Below are positions 41,862-54,800 of a stretch of DNA of 64,000 nucleotides, piece after piece; position 1 is the first letter of the stretch, and the number at the start of each line of letters is the position of its first letter. A program made the position numbers and the translations under genes. This DNA comes from Anabas testudineus (lineage: Eukaryota; Chordata; Actinopteri; Anabantiformes; Anabantidae). The stretch lies in the NCBI RefSeq assembly GCF_900324465.2, contig NC_046610.1:7876484-7940483 (forward strand), in the 5' to 3' direction. A model generated the notes under the pieces. That model was not told the origin of the DNA, did not search any database, and was given only the letters and a program-made list of their open reading frames with translations.

Positions 41862-42790
41862 ATGTTGTGGACACGGTGGCTCGTCCTGCTTCTCTGCTGG
41901 GGGGCCACAAGCGGCGAGCCGCAGGCGGATGAGAGGGACGGGGCCCCGGGCGAGGTCAGGTCGGACCCCCGCAGACAGCGGACCCCTCCGCCAGTGGAGC
42001 CGCTGGATTTTGGGTTTGTACCGGCGGCTGTGTATGATACCCACGCGTACTACGAACCAGGGGCCATCGGGATCCTCTTTCACGTGGTCCATGCTTTTCT
42101 CTACGTTGTTCAACCAAACACGTTCCCTAAAGGTGAGATGATCATCGTCACCCCCTCCTCCCAGTCCCTGCTCCTCCTCACCCCAGGTCTTGTGCTTCTT
42201 TTGACTCTCATGATGAAGGATGCACGCATATTTCCAGGACTGTTGTCTGATAAACACATGACCTCCATGCTTTAATTTCTAACTTCTGCTAATGGAAGTT
42301 TTGTGTGAGTCGTGTTGCTCTGACAGGTAACAGGTGTTACACCACACTCAGTGACCTGTTAAGAAATTCCTAACCCAGTATTTCCACTGCAAATGTTTCT
42401 GTCATGGCTACAGGTTATTTGAGTTGTACTGTAACAATGCTTTGAAGGATTTAGATTTAGAAAGATGCTCAAAAAACATAAGAAATAATTAACATCTAGT
42501 AATATAAAAGTGTAGAGATAAATAAAGGAGGTGCAAATAAGTTACAGTATTACTGTGGTAAAAATATGAAGATACACTGGAGTTAATTAAGATGAAAGTG
42601 TGTGAGTCACACACTAAACAACAAAGTCCAAAACACACTCAGACATCAAATGTTGATGCTGTGGTGGTTATTTTTTGCACACAGCAGCTGTATCTTTGTT
42701 CAGTTTTCAGGTGAGGTGTTAAGTCCATGTGACATCTGACTTAACAGGACTCACAAAAACACTCCCCAAGTGACTCAATTAAAACTGTAG

Positions 42791-42825
<35 letters not shown>

Positions 42826-45800
42826 GAGCCCATAAACAAATGTTATGAGCAGATTAATGGGATCGATATCTATCATAGCTCATAGGTGGTCCTCTCTCAG
42901 GCCATGCTGAAACATCACTACTGCTATTTAAAGTTGATCATGTCAGTTCGATACTGTTCTCTTGTTCTCATGCTGATGTAATGAAGTTGTGAGCAACTAT
43001 GAGTGGTCACAGTGGACGATGACATAGTGCAATAGGATTGGGGGTTTTAAGTTGCTGCCATTTTGGTGTCCAGGGTTAGGGCCGCTAGTAGGTTAATCAA
43101 TTAGCAGATCAGCGATTAGAGGAGGCTTTCTGAGTCACCTGCATCACTGCATAATACCTTAATCCACTGGACCATATGCTGCTACTGCCAGGGACTGTCC
43201 AGTGTGAGTCACACACACACGCACAGGTAGAGACCACCTGGATGTTGCGTCCCACATCATAAAAGATAAAAGATCATGTGCGTTGCTCACACATATCAAA
43301 TTGACTTTAATCTGTTTTTAAGGTATTGCAGTGTTTATAACTGTAACTGCTTCGTTTAAAATAATTATTATGCTGTGTTTTTATGCTTTATTACGAAAAA
43401 ACATTTTGACAAATTTATCTTCAAGCTAAAATAGTCGTATTATATCCAACTTCATCCATTCATTCAACATTTAATACTGTACTGGTTGGTTGGGTTGAAA
43501 AACTGCCTGTCAAGGACATTTTTTAACCCTAACGTGATGTTGTGACAATTAATGTTAGACGATGAAAGTGCTTTGTGGTGTACGTTATTAAGGTTAACGT
43601 GTATTATGTTTGTAACAGTATTTACAGTAAAGCCCACAATATATTTTTTTATTTCTAGAAATATATGTGAGGTAGATTATTTCTATCATAGTAAAATACA
43701 TCATTAATCATAATTCCATAATGTAATTTTTAGGTCTGTTTAGCCAGGAATAAAAAACACATAAGAACCAAAGATACCTTTAACCAAAGATTTAAAAAAA
43801 TACCAACATAAAAACAAGCAAATATCTTAAAATAATAACAATGTTATATAAGAAACTTGTACAGTAATACTGTTTCACAAGGTACTACATAACGGTTTAT
43901 AATGAATCAGCCAACATAGCATTTACAATGACCTTAAATTCAGTTGGCAGCACCAAATTAATTAAATTAATTGTTCCAGGTAGTGAGGGAAGAACACAAA
44001 GCTGTTTTCCAACAAACAACAAAGAAGAAACCTGAGGTCTAAGGTTTTAATGGGAAGATGAGCTGAAGGAAATTAGTGAGCTGAGATAATAATATAATAA
44101 TAATTAAAATATATGTTAGCGGTTAGTGGAGTTTTTAAGGATAAACACTCTAATTTAAATACTCTGTATGTTTTTCCCCTTACAAACTGACAGATATGCA
44201 AAAAAGTGTTTTCCCTCCTGGCATTGATATTGTTCATATTAGTATATCTGGCAAGCAAACATAAACTAATGTCTACAAAAGGAGCAAGAGGAAGTTGGTG
44301 CAGCACGAACATAATTTGCTGAAAGGAAAATAAATTCTAGTGTAGTTTTACAGACTTTTCTGACATTTGTTCCTCTGCAGTGGCGTCTCCATTTAAATTG
44401 TGCTAGAAATCTGTTGGATTATTTGGAAAACAAGCTAATTCTCATTTCAGCGAGTGTTCAGCGTATGTTTCCTTAGTAACAGTCTGTTCCTTTGATTGTG
44501 ACCGTACATTAAATGACGTTGTCCTAACAGTGTTTCACATAGTGGTGCTGTCATTAGCTGGAGGACAGATGGCGTTTTGCGCTGAGGTTGAGCTGAGGTT
44601 AAGGTGGGGAAACGCAAATGAATGTGAGGGAGATAGTGAGGGAAGGTAGTAATTAAAGGGCAGTCTGTGGCAAAGTCTCCACAAATCCACATATTTGATT
44701 AGTGTAATTCATTTTTCAGGTTCCCAGTTGAACTGTTTCTGTCCGAGTACCAACAAAGAAGGAATGATGGGAGAGTTGCCGTTCAGTAGGGCGTCACTGT
44801 CAATCTTTCTGTCCTCTGACTCACTCGACCCCTTGTTTCCAATCAGTTTGAAGGGTTGAATTTCAAATGAAGAAGTGTTTGTGATTCACTGTGTGAGGAG
44901 TCTGTGTCTTCTTATCCCTCTGATACACACAGGGTAGATTAGAGGATTAGCATCCACAGGGCTAATGCTACCACAGTGCTGCTACCACTGCTACAGATGG
45001 TATTGTCTCTCACACACACACACAAGATATAGAAAATGGGTCATAGTCCTGGTATTTGCCTGTTTGTCTTAATTACTGATTGGTCGTACACAGCTTGTTT
45101 ATCAAGAAGCAAGCGTCTTAAAAGAGATCATACGCAAGGGAAACCAAAATAGTGGTATTATTGTGTAAGTACGTGTAAATCAACGATGGAATCACTCCCT
45201 CAAAGGGTTTAGTACTATCAGTAGTTCATTGTGTAATATTGACCCAACTGAATAAACTGAGGGTTGACTATATCTCTACGTCACATTATTACGACTGTAT
45301 CTGGAAATTGATTCATTGAAACTGGACTTTTTTCTTGTTAGATTGAAATGTAGCTTCTTCAGTCTGAGGAAAAGTCGGTAAGAGACCACACATTTATCCT
45401 TCATGGTGGTTTCACGTCACTCATGACTGGAATAGGCTTGTTAGAGGAGTGTGTGAGTAGATGTAGTATTCACATCTCCTAGAATCGCTCCCACTTACAT
45501 TAAAGTGGGTTATTAACTGTGACTTCTCTGGTGGGTGTGTGAAGTGGTCTTGATCTTACTAGGGATGGATGAAAGGCAGGAAGATTGTGTTTTTTTTATA
45601 CGCACGTCTTCCTTTTTAGTGGCCGTTTAGTTTCTCCAGTGTAGAGTTCGGGTAACACCACATACCCCCAACGATCACACTAAGGCAGCTTCTCGTCCCC
45701 CAGGATCAGACACCAATATACAAGAGGGACAATATAGTGCGTGGGGTCCAATGCAGTGAAGAGTGTTCAGGGAATCCACTTAAACAAATGAGACAAAAAA

Positions 45801-48800
45801 CTACACGATTTATTGGACACTGAATGCTGAATCCTTGGTGCATTCTGGGGGCTGCCTGTCCACAACGGGATTAATAAAGTATCACTTACTATTATTATTA
45901 AGATCAAGGTGTGTAGTCCAGGAGCTAACTTGGGACCCCAGGGTAACACCTTTACTTGCCATTACTTCTCCTTCGCCAATGCTGAAACAAGCAGTTCACG
46001 CCAGGATTTGAAGTTGTTCTGTAAAGATACTAAACTTCCTCCAAGCTGGCGAGCACAGTGATGATAAACAGTTACTGGTGTTAGAGTTTAGTTATTGCTG
46101 GAAAAAGGAACAACAACAGTCTCTGAAGACACAGGTTCACATACTTTTACCACACACAGATGATTAGATGATGAAGTGCGTAGTGCCAAACGGAAAACAT
46201 ACTTTCTTAAGCTCTCGCTGCCATAAAAATCCATACTTATTTCCTTATGTATTGCTGATTCAGACTTACTGTTAGCAGTATTTAAAGATAGATACCGCTT
46301 AACAGTGAAAGCATCACTGAGAGCCACTACTTGAGGATATAATACTGTAGTTTGCAGGTGAAATCATGTCTTTTCCCAGCATGTTTCTCTACCATTTACT
46401 TACATTTTATTCTATGAATGTAATCTATAAGTTTCCCGCTGAAAACTTCCTTTTTCTTTTTGTTTAAAAAAAAAAATGGATATGCAATGTTCTTAGTGTC
46501 TAAATTAGTTTACATCACACCAGTTCTCAGATTTAGTAGCAAACACTCAAGAGATTAAAATGTCACTGTTTCTAATCAGGAAACTTGTATATATATTTAG
46601 AACATTATGATAGAAGTGGAGACAGTGACTCAAATGATGAACATCGTAAATTATATTTCAGAAAACAACCACTCTCCATGACTACTGAAGTCGACACATT
46701 AGTTCATGTGGTTTGTCCGTAGGTCTAATTCTGATACTTGTTTATCCCCCTTTTCCTTTTGTTTGCTGTTGCTACGTCTTATACTGGGTCACTAAACTAA
46801 GCTGTCTAAGCTGAACTGCCCTCAGTGGCTAATGCTAACTAAGTAGCTGAGGAACAACAGGTGGTATTGACACAACTTATATGCTCATATGCTCCATATG
46901 CAGAGTTAACACGGATAGACGTCTTCGCTCTGCTCTACAGTCTGAGGTCTTCTCGGGTCAAAACAGTTTTATTACCATACAAAAGCAAATAAAGGAGTAC
47001 AAACAGCCACTTCCCAGCAGGAGAGGAAGAGAGTGCTGAGAGGATTATCCATACCGTTGCGAAATGCACCCCAAATAGCAGTTTGTTTTGCTTTTACTCA
47101 GCAGATAGTGTTTACTGTCCCAGTGTTACTAACGATTCACACTGGTTAGCATGTAGATGCAGATGGTTTGAAGCCAAACGATCAGTCAACTAAAGCAAAC
47201 ATAAAAATCTCATTAAAACTCACAAAATAATAAACAATTTGAGGTATTTGTCAGCTGTTTGGTGCTAGATTAGTTCCCTGATTTGTTTCTAAACGTTGTC
47301 TGATTTAAGCTTCTCGTTTGTCATTTACTGCTTTTAATTAAATTTTAATTTACAAGGGGAATTTAAAGCTGTGTGAAATCATAATGTTAATGATTCACCA
47401 TTCCTCACAATTAGTTGTCAACTAAATATTTGGAAGTATAAGCTATAATGTGGGAATATAAAAGATAAACACCTTAGTAATAGTGTAGTACTACTATACA
47501 CACTGGTAGTATTTTAATTTACAGCATTTAAAGTGAATAAACAGACGTTTAGACAGTAATCTGTCCATTTCAGCTTCATGTGCTTTAGGTGAGGGTGAAG
47601 CTTGGTTTAGGGTTAGGTGTGCATTTACTTGTGATGATAAGTTTAGGGTTCTCACAGAGATAGAAGTACACACATCCCGTAAGCGTGTGACTGTGAGAGC
47701 GCGAGAGGCAGCTGTGTCAGCATTTACGTGCTAAACTGACCTCCATCTGCTCGTCATGTGCAATGGCACCTTTGCTGGCTATGCCAATCAGAGAATGCTA
47801 TGCTATGCAATAATTAACTTTATTAAAAGAGAAAGAAAAATATTTATGAGGACTTTGTATCTGATGTGCTCATGCCAGCAGCTTCTTATACATTTTAGTT
47901 AGATGTGAGAGATGTAAAAACTAGTACACAGCAATATATTTTATATGTTGGAGCTATACTCTGAGCTCCAGATTCACATGCATCACTTTCTTTTACCAAA
48001 TATACATGTGCAAAGCAATTTGCGTCTGTGTGGATTCGTACTGGTGTTCTCGTTAGTGGTGTGTAATAAGGGCTGAGTGTTTACCTGCTGAGTAACTGCA
48101 GGGTGAGTCACCATCCAGGTAAGCTTAGTGCTGACTGACCTACACAGACAGCTGGACTGAGCTGCACAGCGTGTTGGCAAAGTACAGTACACAGTTCAAA
48201 CAGCTACAGCAAAACACACAGCTGTGAGAAATGTGAGGAAATACAGACACAGCACCGTCCTCGGAAATGAAAAACCAATCCACGTAATCTGTGTCTGCTT
48301 ATGAACAGATAAATGGATTTTTTTTTCAATCCAGCCTCCATAGTTTTTAAAATGTAGTACAGGAAGTGTATTTGACTGTGTGTGAAATTGAAAGACTTGT
48401 AAACAATACTATTTGTTCTATTTTCTTCCCAGATCTGATTGTTAAAGTTATTCAACAAAACATGGGGGGAATCAAAATTGAAGAATGGAGGAAGGTACGT
48501 TTGATCTGAGTGATAATTAAGATGTGTTTTGATGCTTTACCCAACACTGATATACTAAAATAAAAACTTTTTGGCAGATTCTCCTGCTTTTTCTTTAATT
48601 TGTTAACATATTTGATTGATTTTCTTCCTCGACTGTTGATGCTACCTTCATGTGCCTATTTAGAAATGGGAATTCTGCTTCATCTTGACTCTCTTGGCTG
48701 TCACACTGACCTTGCTTTCTGTCTTTGTTTTTGCTTGTGAACCCACGTGTCGTGGTGTCACAGCCAGAAAACGTTGTCCTGTTGCTACAGGTAAAGTCCT

Positions 48801-51800
48801 CTGAAGGTTATTTCTAAAATGACGCCCACAACACATACTGCAGTGTTGCAAAACTGACTATGTGTGAATCCTCTCCCCCTGCAGTGGATCTACTACGAGG
48901 CTGGATTCCTCATCTGTGCGACCTTGGGGATCCTGTTTGTGGTGCTGACCCCCATCATAGCCACGTGTTTCTGTGTGTGTCGATGCTGTGAGAATTGTGG
49001 AGGGGAGATGCACCAGAGACAGAGGAAGAACGCCGACTGTCAGAGAGGTTTCTACACCGCCTCGCTCGTCGCCACCACCATGTTCATCATGTGAGTCACT
49101 GTCTCCACGTTTATCGTCATGTTTGTTTGTTGTCCTCAGGAGGATTTTCTTTTTATAGGACAAATTGAGGTGTCACTTTGTCTCATGAGCAACATAAAGT
49201 GTGAGACACTGAAGCTGGGGGAGGCGGATAAAACTACCTGTGTAAAAGTGCGAACATGGCATTTTTAAATCTGATGTAGCATTCTACTATTGTACCTGCT
49301 TATGGGGGTTGTGCATTTTTTAGGCTTCTCTCCAATCTTTACTTTCTTAGTGAAATACTAGAGATTTACCTCTTTGAGTCTCAAACAGTTATTTAAAGTC
49401 AAACCGTCTGATAATGTGAATGTAGAGTGTCTTCTTGGTAGCTCCAACTCTGCTCCATCACCTTTTTACATCTATTATTTCTGAATTTTGTTAAATTTTC
49501 ATTTCAAGGCTTAATATGTCGACAGTGAATCAGAACATTGTAATAATGTATTGATGTGCACAAACCTTCCTGTTTCATGTTTGCTGATCTTCTTATGAGA
49601 CTACTCCTATAACACTACCAGACTGATCAGGTCAGTTTAAGGGTCAGCGAACGTTGCAGCAGTGCTAGTGATCATCTCTTTTACACAAAACCTGATGCAG
49701 TAAACATTACCCAAAATGCAACTCAACCAACATACAGTGTGCAGTAGTGCCAGTAGACCTGTAAACAAACACTGATAAAAGCAACAGCACATGCTCACTT
49801 CAGACTGCGACATACAGTGAACCTGCTTGGTGGAGGAGACAGATGAAACACGATCCAAACTGTGCAGGACAGTTAGGTGTCACTGATATCACTGGGCCGA
49901 CTGTGCGAGGCCTCGCTGTCTGAATGAGCGCTTTCACATCACACTCATGCATTATCACACACACACACATATATGCACACCTAAAGCTCTTTGTGACTAT
50001 TTGGAGATGTGGAGATATCATCTGTTCACAGTTTGTCATTATGATTCTTTTCTTTTCCTTCATTCAGCTGATTTTCTTTGTCATTTTCTCAGAATTTCTT
50101 TTTGTTGGTTAAAGTGAAATCTTTGCTTAAGGGCTCACAGTGTAAAAGAGCTCAGGAATTTGGCAGGTAAGCGTAGTACCTGAAAACAAAGCGCAATTGT
50201 TCTTGCCATAATTTAGTGGTTCTAGTACGGGACATTATTCTAGTACATCTATATATTACAGTCAACTCTATACAGACCATTTACAGTATATCACAACTCT
50301 AGTTTCATATGTTAAATAGGTAGAAACAGAGAGATATACATTATATTTGTTAATACACACTACAGTAAGGTTGCTCTAATATGGTGCACAGCACTAAGTG
50401 AGCTTTCAGAAGTACTTTCTCCAACTATACTTAAAATACAACAACACTCTTGTACACTAGAAACTCTAAATTACTTCAGAGATGTTAAGAAAAAAATAGA
50501 GAACTACACATCGCTCATACAATGAGCACCGTTTTGCTGTAGCAGTGGTTTCTTCATTCTCACATCCTGTGGCTCAAACCTGGGATCAGATTACACTTGA
50601 TGGCATGGTTTGAAAGTGGTGACACATTTCAACACATTGTTCTTTAAGGTACCTCCAAAGAAATAATATAATATAATATAATATAATATAATATAATATA
50701 ATATAATATAATATAATATAATATAATATAATATAATATTCGTCTCATATTCAGTTTATGGATATGCTGCTCTCTGCTGGTGAACAGTGATCACTGCAGT
50801 GCTGGACTGTACTAATCCTGTCTCTGCGTGTCTCTGTGTGTTTCAGTGTGGGGGTACTTATTGCCTATGTAGCAAACCATAATATCAGCAACCAGATCAA
50901 GAGCACCCGACGGTTCATCAATACCAACATCAGAGATCTGAAGACATTTGCTAACAACACACCTGCTGTAAGCTCCCACACACATCTACTGGACTGTGTG
51001 CAAAGAAAGCAATGCGTGTAGTATGCCTGCTCTCATGTTAGTGTGTTTTCTGCTGCAGCAAGTTGAATACATGACCGCTCAATACACCACAGCAAAGAAT
51101 AAAGTCCTGTCAGACCTTGACAGTAAGTTGAACTCAGATTGTTTACATTCAGTATTTGTCCAATGATGTAACATCTCTCTCCGTGTTTGATAGCGACCCC
51201 TGTTTCACGAAGCCCTCTGAACTCTCTCTGTTTCCTCACAGACATTGGACCTTTGCTTGGTGGTAGGATCCACAGTCAGCTGGAAAAAGAGGTGGTTCCC
51301 TCACTGGACACGGCCCTGCGTATGGCAGGAGGTAACTCATCCTTTGTATTAGCTGTCAGCGTCACTATGTGCTGTTCATGTTTTGTTCTAATTGTGAATT
51401 TGTGAATCTTATTAATGCTTTACAGTTTACAGTTGTTCTCTACATGCAGCTTCCTTTCTTGAGCGTTTATTACAACAGATTCTCGATGTGTCTTAAGAGG
51501 GCATGTCCTCACCTTTACCTTTGTGTCTTACTTTCTTTTTCCTCTACGATTCCCCAACATTTGATCATTTATCTAAAGGAAAAGTTGAGAATGCCATCAA
51601 AGGTAACCAGAGCTGCTGTTGATTCATGTTTGTGGACTCCAGGTGTCAGAAATGTGAAACTGATGCTGATCCTGGATTGTGTTTTATCTTGTAAACAGTG
51701 TTTTGCTGTGATTTTGCTGTGTGTATTGTTGATCTGTGGTCAGTGTAATATTGTAAGTGTTTTGTGATGTGCGTACACACAAAGGTGAATATAAAATATT

Positions 51801-54800
51801 GATTAAATCATATTTTGTAATTATTGCTGCAAAATTATAGTGTTTGTTAAAAAATATAAGTGATTGTAAAGATTCAGTTTAATCCTTCCTATTTTCCTTG
51901 TAGCAATGCGTGAGACTAAAGAGGCCCTGGAGAACATCAGCTCCTCCTTGGAGGTGCTTCAAGAGGGGACAGGGAAGCTCCAGGCCAGTCTGTCGGGGGA
52001 GCGAGCCTCTCTGTCCAATACCCTCTCTGACCCCGCCTGCACCAACGGAGCCGTGTCTCATACCTGCAACACAATCCGATCCACTCTGTCCCAGCTGGGA
52101 ATCAGTGCAGATTTTTCCAGGGTATACAACAAAAATCAAAACTGAAAAAGTGACAGGAAGTATTTCATGTTGTAGCGAAGTCTCATATTTAGTCACCATC
52201 CCTGTTTTTGTTTTATTATCTTTCAGCTCCCAGATGTGAGTCCTGCCTTGGCCAACGTCAACACAGTCCTGAGGACAGATCTCAGCAACATTGTCCAAAA
52301 GGTTTGTTTCATATTTATCAGGATCCTGCTGCAACATGTATCTGTGTTTTAATAATAATAATGGTTATGTTGTTATCTAGAATGTGTCCAGTTATCAGAT
52401 TATTATAAAGTATCATCATCACTGCAATCGTTACATTGTACTTATCATAACATGAGTTTTCCCTCACAAGAAGTGTTATAAAAACAAACGGTATCCTTCA
52501 TTTATGCTGTTCCTTCCTGTGAATTGGCTCTTGTCGACATGCCCACCATTACTACCCTGTTCTCAATCATCTTTTCTCTCTTTCTCTCTGCTTCCAGGGA
52601 TACTCCTCCTTTAATGACACACCAAAACTGGTTAAAGAGCAAACTAAAAACATTGTCTCAGGTATGCAAGTGTATTTAGTTTAACTAATTAAGATGTTCT
52701 CTCCTCCTTACAAATGACCTGAATCTCAGTCTGACTGTAAGATTTTCACTTTTCTATTCTTTTTCTCTCACTTGTGGATGATAAAACCACAGCTCTACCA
52801 CGTAAGTCTTTGTCATCCCTTTTGACTTTCTGCTAGATGTCCATGTTTTTTCCCAGTCAGTTAATTTTTGGTCGTGTCTTTTTGTGTTTATTTGTGTTTG
52901 TAGGCGTAAAGGCTATGTTGGATAAGATTGGCACCGAGATAAACAACTTTGCTAAGATGTTCCCAGTGGAATCCTCTCTGGCCAATTTCACCATTTTCAT
53001 CAATAATGGACAGAAGAAAATTGAATCATATTACCCACGGATTGACCAAATGGATTTCTACAGGTCTGTGCATATGTATTTACAGATGCAATAAAAAGTA
53101 TGTGAACCTTTTTGAATCGCAACCAGGTGCTTCCTCTAGCTCTGGATCAGATCTGCAAAACTGCTTTAGCTCTGTCATATTCTTTGGGCGTCCTATGTGT
53201 GTGGTTCTCTTCAAGTCGTTCCATAGCATCTCTATTGGCTTGAGGTCTGGGCTCTGACTTGACCACTCTAAAAGCTGGATTTTGTTTTTCTGAATCTATT
53301 CTGTTGTGTGTTTTGTGTCACTGTCCTGTTGCATCACCCAACTTCTACAGAATTTCAGCTGACATGCAGACACACTCACATTATCTTGAGGAATCTTTTG
53401 ATACATTTGGGAATTCATCTTCCCCTTAATCAATTCAAGTTGGCCAGGCCCTGATGCAGCAAAGCAGGGCCAAATCATGATGTTTCCTCCACTATACTTT
53501 ATTATTGGAATGATGTTTTACTGATGATATGCTGTGCCCTTTTTAAACCAGATGTGGTCCTGTGTTTTCTTTCCAAATAGTTCAACATAGTTTCACCAGT
53601 CCACAAAACATTTTGCCAATACTGCTGTGGAGTGTCATTGTGCTCTTTGGCAAACTTCAGGCGTGCAGCGATGTTGTTTTTAGTAAGCAGTGGCTTCCTT
53701 CGTGGTGTCCTGACATAGACACCCTGCTTGTTCAATGTTTACGTACCGTAGACTCATGAATACATTTGTTAGCCAGTTCCAAAGATGCCTTCAAATCTTT
53801 TGCTGGCTCCCTGGGTTGTTTCTTCACCTCACTGATGAGTGTTTGTTGTGCTCTTGGAGTCATTTAGACTGGCCACCCACTTCTTGGTAGAGTAGCCACA
53901 GTCCCAAAGTGTCTCCATTTGTAGATTGTTTGTCTAACTGTATACTGGTAAATTTCTAAAGAGTTTGACGTCACTTTTTAACCATTTCCAGCTTTATGTA
54001 AATCAACAATGCTTGATTGTAGATCCTCTGAAAGCTCCTTTTGGCGAGGCATGGCTCACAAAAGCATATTCCTTTTGAGCAAACTTAGAAAGTTTGAGTA
54101 GCTCTATACAACAGCTCCAAATTTTACTAATTTTCTAACCCTAACTCTGAGGGTTCACGTACTTTTTCCTCTATCACTATGAGATTTTTACTGTTTTTTT
54201 CTCAATAATAGGTTTCACATACTTTTTCTTTCCACTATCTGTGTATATGTATGTATTAATCGGATTGTTCTCATCAGGAGTCACGAATTTGCCTCCTACA
54301 GAGTTAGCAAAAGGCTCAAATACTAGATATAACTTTTTATTGGATGATGATTTTGCTCTCCAACTGTTGGATGGGTACAGTTAAAAGAATCTTTTTAGCA
54401 GCAGTTTTTGCAATATTACCTTAAACATTGCTGCATTGTTGTTTTTGCTGCCCCCAAGCGACAGGATAAATGTGTATTTTGTTATTTTTAAAGGTTACTC
54501 CTATGGGAGTTTATTGAGCCTAACTACCTTCTTGGTTATTGTTAATCTATCTGTTATTGTATTATTAATAAGTTTGTGTGTTTGTGCTGCAGGTGGATCT
54601 GCTGTGTGGCCATGCTTTGCATGGTCGTCTTGGTGTTGGCTTTCAACATCCTCGGACTTATGTGTGGCATCTGTGGCTACGACAAGCAAGCTTCACCTAC
54701 AACCCGAGGATGCCTTTCAAACACAGGCGGCAACCTGCTGATGGCGTACGTCACCAACTCCACTCTTACTGTCTTTTGTATTTTTGTTTGATGCATGAAG

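Larger units (their letters stand above)
42133..48432 (+). other. prom1 intron 1 (6.3 kb)
   Basis: The largest intron in the window. It holds a TG microsatellite (42793-42824), a LINE-like 3' tail near 45.8 kb and otherwise AT-rich sequence. I found no open frame bounded by good splice sites and no recognisable protein, although alternative first exons of prom1 cannot be excluded. Confidence 0.5.

Noticed and set aside
41378-42257. Long frames on both strands around the prom1 first exon
   Set aside because: They overlap the clear prom1 signal-peptide exon in other frames and lie in CpG-rich DNA. No family likeness.
46088-46327. Minus-strand frame of 79 codons in prom1 intron 1
   Set aside because: No recognisable protein, no splice signals, isolated in intronic sequence.
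48660-48763. Frame [18 protein letters not shown] before the 27-base prom1 exon, which looks membrane-like
   Set aside because: It could extend the exon leftwards from an AG at 48660, but no prominin homologue known to me has an extra segment here, and the nearer acceptor GTCACAG fits the conserved protein exactly.
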